From positions 868,001 through 932,000 of the forward strand of contig NZ_CP066784.1 of NCBI RefSeq assembly GCF_028751195.1: a DNA stretch of 64,000 nt, in the 5' to 3' direction. The notes under the pieces are model-generated. The model was not told the DNA's origin and searched no databases. It saw only the letters and a program-made list of their open reading frames with translations. Shown here in pieces: positions 60,564 to 64,000 of the stretch. How positions within the stretch are numbered: the first letter of the stretch is position 1; every line of letters starts with the position of its first letter. This DNA comes from Alicyclobacillus sp. ALC3. Its GTDB lineage: Bacteria; Bacillota; Bacilli; Alicyclobacillales; Alicyclobacillaceae. The position numbers and the translations under genes were made by a program.

Positions 60564-62363
60564 TCACGCAAGTTCCACATTCTTGTAGGCGTGGACGATG
60601 TCTGAACTGCCAATGATGCCAATCGGACGGTCACCGCGACAGACGAGCAGATAAGTGACACCGTGCCGGTTCATTTGGTCGAGCGCGTCAGCCAACGTCG
60701 CCCGTTCGTCCACACGGTGAATCACCTTCGGCAGCAACTTCGCGACCGCGTCACCCTTGCGGTGTTCGTCAGCGAGCGCTTCCAGCACCTGCGCGCGAGC
60801 GACGGAGCCGACGAGGTTTCCTTGCTCGTCGCGTACCCAGGCATACCACTCTCGACACGTGCCGAACTTATCCCACGCTTGCTTGACAGTCATCTCGGCG
60901 TGTAACGTCATTCGCTCGGGTGCGAGCGCCTCGCCCACAAACACAGCGCGCATTCGGTCTGGTTGACGGCGTCGTGCAATGTCGAGACCACGGCGGACCA
61001 GCTTCAAGGTGTAAATCGACTCCTTGCTCAGCGTCCCCGTCACAGTGGCGGCGAGCACGGACGTAATCATCAACGGCAGGATGATGCTGTAGTCCCCGGT
61101 CATCTCAAACAGCATCATGATGGCCGTGACAGGGGCCTGGGCACTGCCAGCAAACACACCAGCCATGGTGATGGCAGCGAGCGCCCCAGGGCTGATGGTG
61201 AGGTGTGGGAAGATGCGCAGCGCAACGAGTGCAAGCGCTCCACCAAGCATGGAGCCCTGGTACAAGCCAGGCGAGAACACACCGCCGGAACCACCGCCGC
61301 CAATGGTGATTGACGTAATGAGAAGTTTGAGCACCAACAAGACGAGTAACAGCCACAAGGCCAAGTGGTTCGACAACGCCTGGTCGACTGTGCCGTAGCC
61401 AACGCCGAGAACCTGTGGAAACCACATACCCGCGAGGCCCACCAGGAGTCCGGCGAACACAGCTTTGCTCCAGAACGGAATCTTGATGCGATCAAAGACG
61501 TCCTCCACCGCGTAGAGCACCTTGATGTACACGTACCCCCACACGCCAGCGAGCAATCCGAGTACGATGTAAATCCAATAAACGCGGAAGTCCCCCGTGT
61601 GAAATGGGAAGTTCGCGCGAAAGGAGGCATGATTGCCAAAAAAAACGCGGCCGATAGCCGCACTGACAACACTAGAGATGACGATGGCTGTAAAGTTCTG
61701 CAGTGCGAAACTGCCGAGAATGACCTCAGTGGCAAACATCACACCGCCGATGGGAGCGTTAAACGTGGCAGCGATACCGGCTCCCGCACCACACGCGACC
61801 ATCAGGCGCAGATAACGCTCCGGGAGGCCAAGGTACTGACCAAAGATTGAGCCGAACGCAGAGCCAATCTGGACGATGGGGCCTTCGCGCCCGACAGAAC
61901 CTCCGGATCCGATGTTAAGCGCTGACGCGATGGACTTGACGACGACCACGCGGCCGCGAATCTTGCTCCCGTTTTCGGCGATGGCTGCCATGACCTCTGG
62001 GACGCCGTGACCTTTTGCCTCTGGCGCAAAGTACTTCACAATAAAACTGACAATAACCAGGCCAATGACGGGTAGCAGCAGTACGTCGGCGCGTCCCAGA
62101 AACGACAACTGGGGCTTCAACTGACCAAAAAACAGGAATTGAAACACTTTGATAAGCTTCCGGAACCCGACCGCTCCAAATCCTCCGGCTAGCCCAATCA
62201 GCACAGCGTAGAGGAGCAACACCAATGGTTCTGGCATCAAGTGTGTGAGCCGACCGTGCACACCCTTGCGAGGCGTGGGCGGCTGTTTGGGCGATGATTG
62301 TTTCCCGGCGCTACGGTTCGTTATAGCACTGTCTGTAGTCGTGGGTGTCGTATTCCCAGACAC
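60564..62363 (-). CDS. ClC-family chloride channel/antiporter with CBS domains
   Basis: 599 residues. GSGGSVGREGPIVQIGSAFG carries the gating Glu of GREGP. GGGGSGGVFSPGLYQGSMLG is the GxFxP filter, and the core has about ten more helices. The last ~130 residues are two CBS motifs (EALAPERMTLHAEMTVKQAW, LADALDQMNRHGVTYLLVC), which bind nucleotides. Start ATG or GTG 62363. The N-terminal ~45 residues are polar. Confidence 0.92.
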   Translation of the reverse strand: MSGNTTPTTTDSAITNRSAGKQSSPKQPPTPRKGVHGRLTHLMPEPLVLLLYAVLIGLAGGFGAVGFRKLIKVFQFLFFGQLKPQLSFLGRADVLLLPVIGLVIVSFIVKYFAPEAKGHGVPEVMAAIAENGSKIRGRVVVVKSIASALNIGSGGSVGREGPIVQIGSAFGSIFGQYLGLPERYLRLMVACGAGAGIAATFNAPIGGVMFATEVILGSFALQNFTAIVISSVVSAAIGRVFFGNHASFRANFPFHTGDFRVYWIYIVLGLLAGVWGYVYIKVLYAVEDVFDRIKIPFWSKAVFAGLLVGLAGMWFPQVLGVGYGTVDQALSNHLALWLLLVLLVLKLLITSITIGGGGSGGVFSPGLYQGSMLGGALALVALRIFPHLTISPGALAAITMAGVFAGSAQAPVTAIMMLFEMTGDYSIILPLMITSVLAATVTGTLSKESIYTLKLVRRGLDIARRRQPDRMRAVFVGEALAPERMTLHAEMTVKQAWDKFGTCREWYAWVRDEQGNLVGSVARAQVLEALADEHRKGDAVAKLLPKVIHRVDERATLADALDQMNRHGVTYLLVCRGDRPIGIIGSSDIVHAYKNVELA

Positions 62364-62392
62364 TACTTCTCCCCTCCCCGCTTTACGCGCGC

Positions 62393-63961
62393 CTAGACGC
62401 GTGGTCGACCCAGCACCACTTTGACGTGACGAATTTCCGGGTCATCCGGCCCTTGCACTGGCAACCCAGCCCGTAAGTTCTCTTCAATGTAGTCGATGTT
62501 GTCCTGTGTAACGACTTCACCCGGCAGCAGAATTGGGATGCCTGGCGGGTAGACCATAATCATCTCCGCGATGGTCCGGCCGACCGACTCAGCGATTGGC
62601 ACGACTTCCGTCTTCGCGTAAAATGCCTCGCGTGGCGACATGCGCAACTCCGGCATGGACGGCGACTGCACAGGCATTAAGTGCAGGTCTGTGCGATCGC
62701 GGTACGACGCCGCGATTTCAGACAGCGCGTCCACCAACTGGTCTACGTCATCCTGCCTGTCACCCCAGGAGATGATGCACAAAATGTTGTAAAGGTCGCT
62801 CAACTCGACCTCGATATTGAACTCTTCTCGCAGCATACGCTCCACGTCGTATCCCCGCAGTCCGAGCTTGCGGACGGACACTGTGAGTTTTGTCGGGTCA
62901 AGCGCAAACGTCGCGCTGTCGGTGAGGATTTCGTTGCCGACGCAGTACAGACCCTCAATGTCATTGATGCGCTTACGCGCATCCTCCGCCAGCGCAATCG
63001 CAGTCGCGATGCGTTCGTGCCCAAACAACGCGAGCTCGCGCCGAGCCACGTCAAGCGAGGCCAGCAAGAGATAGGAGGTGGAGGTCGTCGTGAGCATGCT
63101 CATCACGACTTGTACGTGCCTTGGGTCGACGAGTCCGGCGCGAACATTGAGTACGCTCGACTGCGTCAGAGACCCGCCGAGCTTGTGCACGCTGGTGGCC
63201 GCCATGTCTGCTCCTGCAGCCATCGCTGACATCGGCAGGTCGCTGTGAAAGTGCGTCAACACACCGTGCGCTTCATCGACAAGCACCGGTACTGCAAGTC
63301 GATGCGCAGCTTCCACAATCGCAACGAGATCGGCGGCCACGCCAAAGTAGGTCGGATTGATGACAACCAGCGCCTTTGCGTCAGGGTGCGCCGCTAAGCC
63401 AGCTTCCACGACTTCCACTGACAGTCCGTGGGCAATCCCTAGATTCGCGTCAACTTCTGGCTGCAAAAACACCGGCCGCGCATCCGCCAACATAATGGCT
63501 GTCAAGACGGACTTGTGCACGTTGCGCGGGACAAGGATTGTATCTCCAGGTCCAACCGTCGCCAGTACCATCGCCATAATCGCCGTGCTTGTGCCCTGCA
63601 CAGAGAAATACGTAGCATCCGCGCCAAACGCCTCGGCTGCCAATTCTTGCGCCTGCTTGATTGCGCCTGTCGGGTGATGCAAGTCGTCGAGCGGCGCAAT
63701 ATTGATGAGGTCGAGAGCCAAAGCATCGTCACCCATCAACTGTTGAAACGTTGGCTCCATCCCGCGTCCGCGCTTGTGCCCGGGGATGTGGAACTGCACC
63801 GGCTGTCTCGCCGCGTGCCGAAGGAGCGTACTGAAAAGCGGTGTCTCTTGTTGTGGCAATCTGCCGCCCTCCTGTTCCTGATCGGGCACAGACGCTGAAG
63901 CGGTCTGCCACCGCTGCTCCGGTTGTCCCTGTTCCGCTTCGAGGTCAATGTGTGTCGTCAT
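62393..63961 (-). CDS. Orn/Lys/Arg decarboxylase (SpeA/YaaO-like)
   Basis: 522 residues. PLP-dependent fold: PGHKRG near the N-terminus, VDEAHGVLTHFH, PLP lysine in SVHKLGGSLTQSS, and the C-terminal YPPGIPILLPGEVVT. Makes a polyamine precursor from Arg or Lys; the substrate cannot be read. The ATG at 63961 overlaps the upstream stop by 4 bases. Confidence 0.93.
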   Translation of the reverse strand: MTTHIDLEAEQGQPEQRWQTASASVPDQEQEGGRLPQQETPLFSTLLRHAARQPVQFHIPGHKRGRGMEPTFQQLMGDDALALDLINIAPLDDLHHPTGAIKQAQELAAEAFGADATYFSVQGTSTAIMAMVLATVGPGDTILVPRNVHKSVLTAIMLADARPVFLQPEVDANLGIAHGLSVEVVEAGLAAHPDAKALVVINPTYFGVAADLVAIVEAAHRLAVPVLVDEAHGVLTHFHSDLPMSAMAAGADMAATSVHKLGGSLTQSSVLNVRAGLVDPRHVQVVMSMLTTTSTSYLLLASLDVARRELALFGHERIATAIALAEDARKRINDIEGLYCVGNEILTDSATFALDPTKLTVSVRKLGLRGYDVERMLREEFNIEVELSDLYNILCIISWGDRQDDVDQLVDALSEIAASYRDRTDLHLMPVQSPSMPELRMSPREAFYAKTEVVPIAESVGRTIAEMIMVYPPGIPILLPGEVVTQDNIDYIEENLRAGLPVQGPDDPEIRHVKVVLGRPRV

Positions 63962-64000
63962 GAGGCGTCCGTCTCTGTGATGGCGGCCGTCAAGTCGTGA
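63958..64000 (-). CDS. 3' end of an upstream gene (runs off window)
   Basis: The minus frame reads HDLTAAITETDAS then TGA, overlapping the decarboxylase start in an ATGA junction. The tail is too short to identify. Confidence 0.4.
   Translation of the reverse strand, partial: HDLTAAITETDAS

Overview
The window looks like a chromosomal segment of an aerobic, endospore-forming Bacillota, probably Alicyclobacillus or a close relative. That placement is an inference from a gerA-gerB-gerC germination operon, Bacillus-type small proteins (YuiD, YunC and YwfO relatives), strong Shine-Dalgarno sites with frequent GTG/TTG starts, and paired 2-oxoacid:ferredoxin oxidoreductases. No 16S rRNA or other marker is present to confirm it.

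Layout. Bases 1-15,360 are ordinary core: a lipoprotein start, a caiB / acyl-CoA dehydrogenase / iclR operon with a palindromic operator, an AarF/UbiB kinase, an NCS1 permease behind a guanine-class riboswitch and terminator, a hotdog thioesterase, the ger operon, and an EAL phosphodiesterase behind a c-di-GMP-I riboswitch. Bases 15,500-36,000 are a mosaic accessory region: a truncated ECF sigma gene, a peptide-receptor type (RRNPP) regulator with a divergent 40-residue secreted propeptide, three 1,043-bp IS1595-family copies sharing one frameshift, an IS91-like element with its own tyrosine recombinase, relics of IS66, IS1634-like and a second IS1595 type, and two copies of a ribosomal-peptide (RiPP) cassette. 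Bases 34,750-42,410 hold integrated-element genes: a dead integrase/excisionase pair, an Mrr-like nuclease, small membrane proteins, an acetyltransferase, and an intact integrase next to tRNA-Lys. From 42,500 to the end the core resumes: an oligopeptide ABC operon, two divergent korAB pairs, and a run of housekeeping genes (DedA, HD hydrolase, A-type Fe-S carrier, peroxiredoxin, ClC, Orn/Lys/Arg decarboxylase).

The most interesting part is the RiPP cassette. A radical SAM/SPASM enzyme is followed by three 52- or 50-residue precursors with a shared leader and six cysteines in regular spacing. After them come an exporter ABC protein and an unrecognised 241-residue protein. The complete copy is 27,249-32,106. 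The second copy (20,202-22,708) is almost identical but is cut by an IS1595 element after about 16 codons of the exporter gene. Almost all differences between the copies fall in the C-terminal half of the third core peptide, and every one I see there changes the protein. That pattern suggests diversification of the product while enzyme and leader stay fixed. The three precursors, none annotated as open reading frames of their own in a simple long-ORF view, were read directly from the minus strand.

All assignments were made by eye from motifs, lengths and context. No database search was possible.
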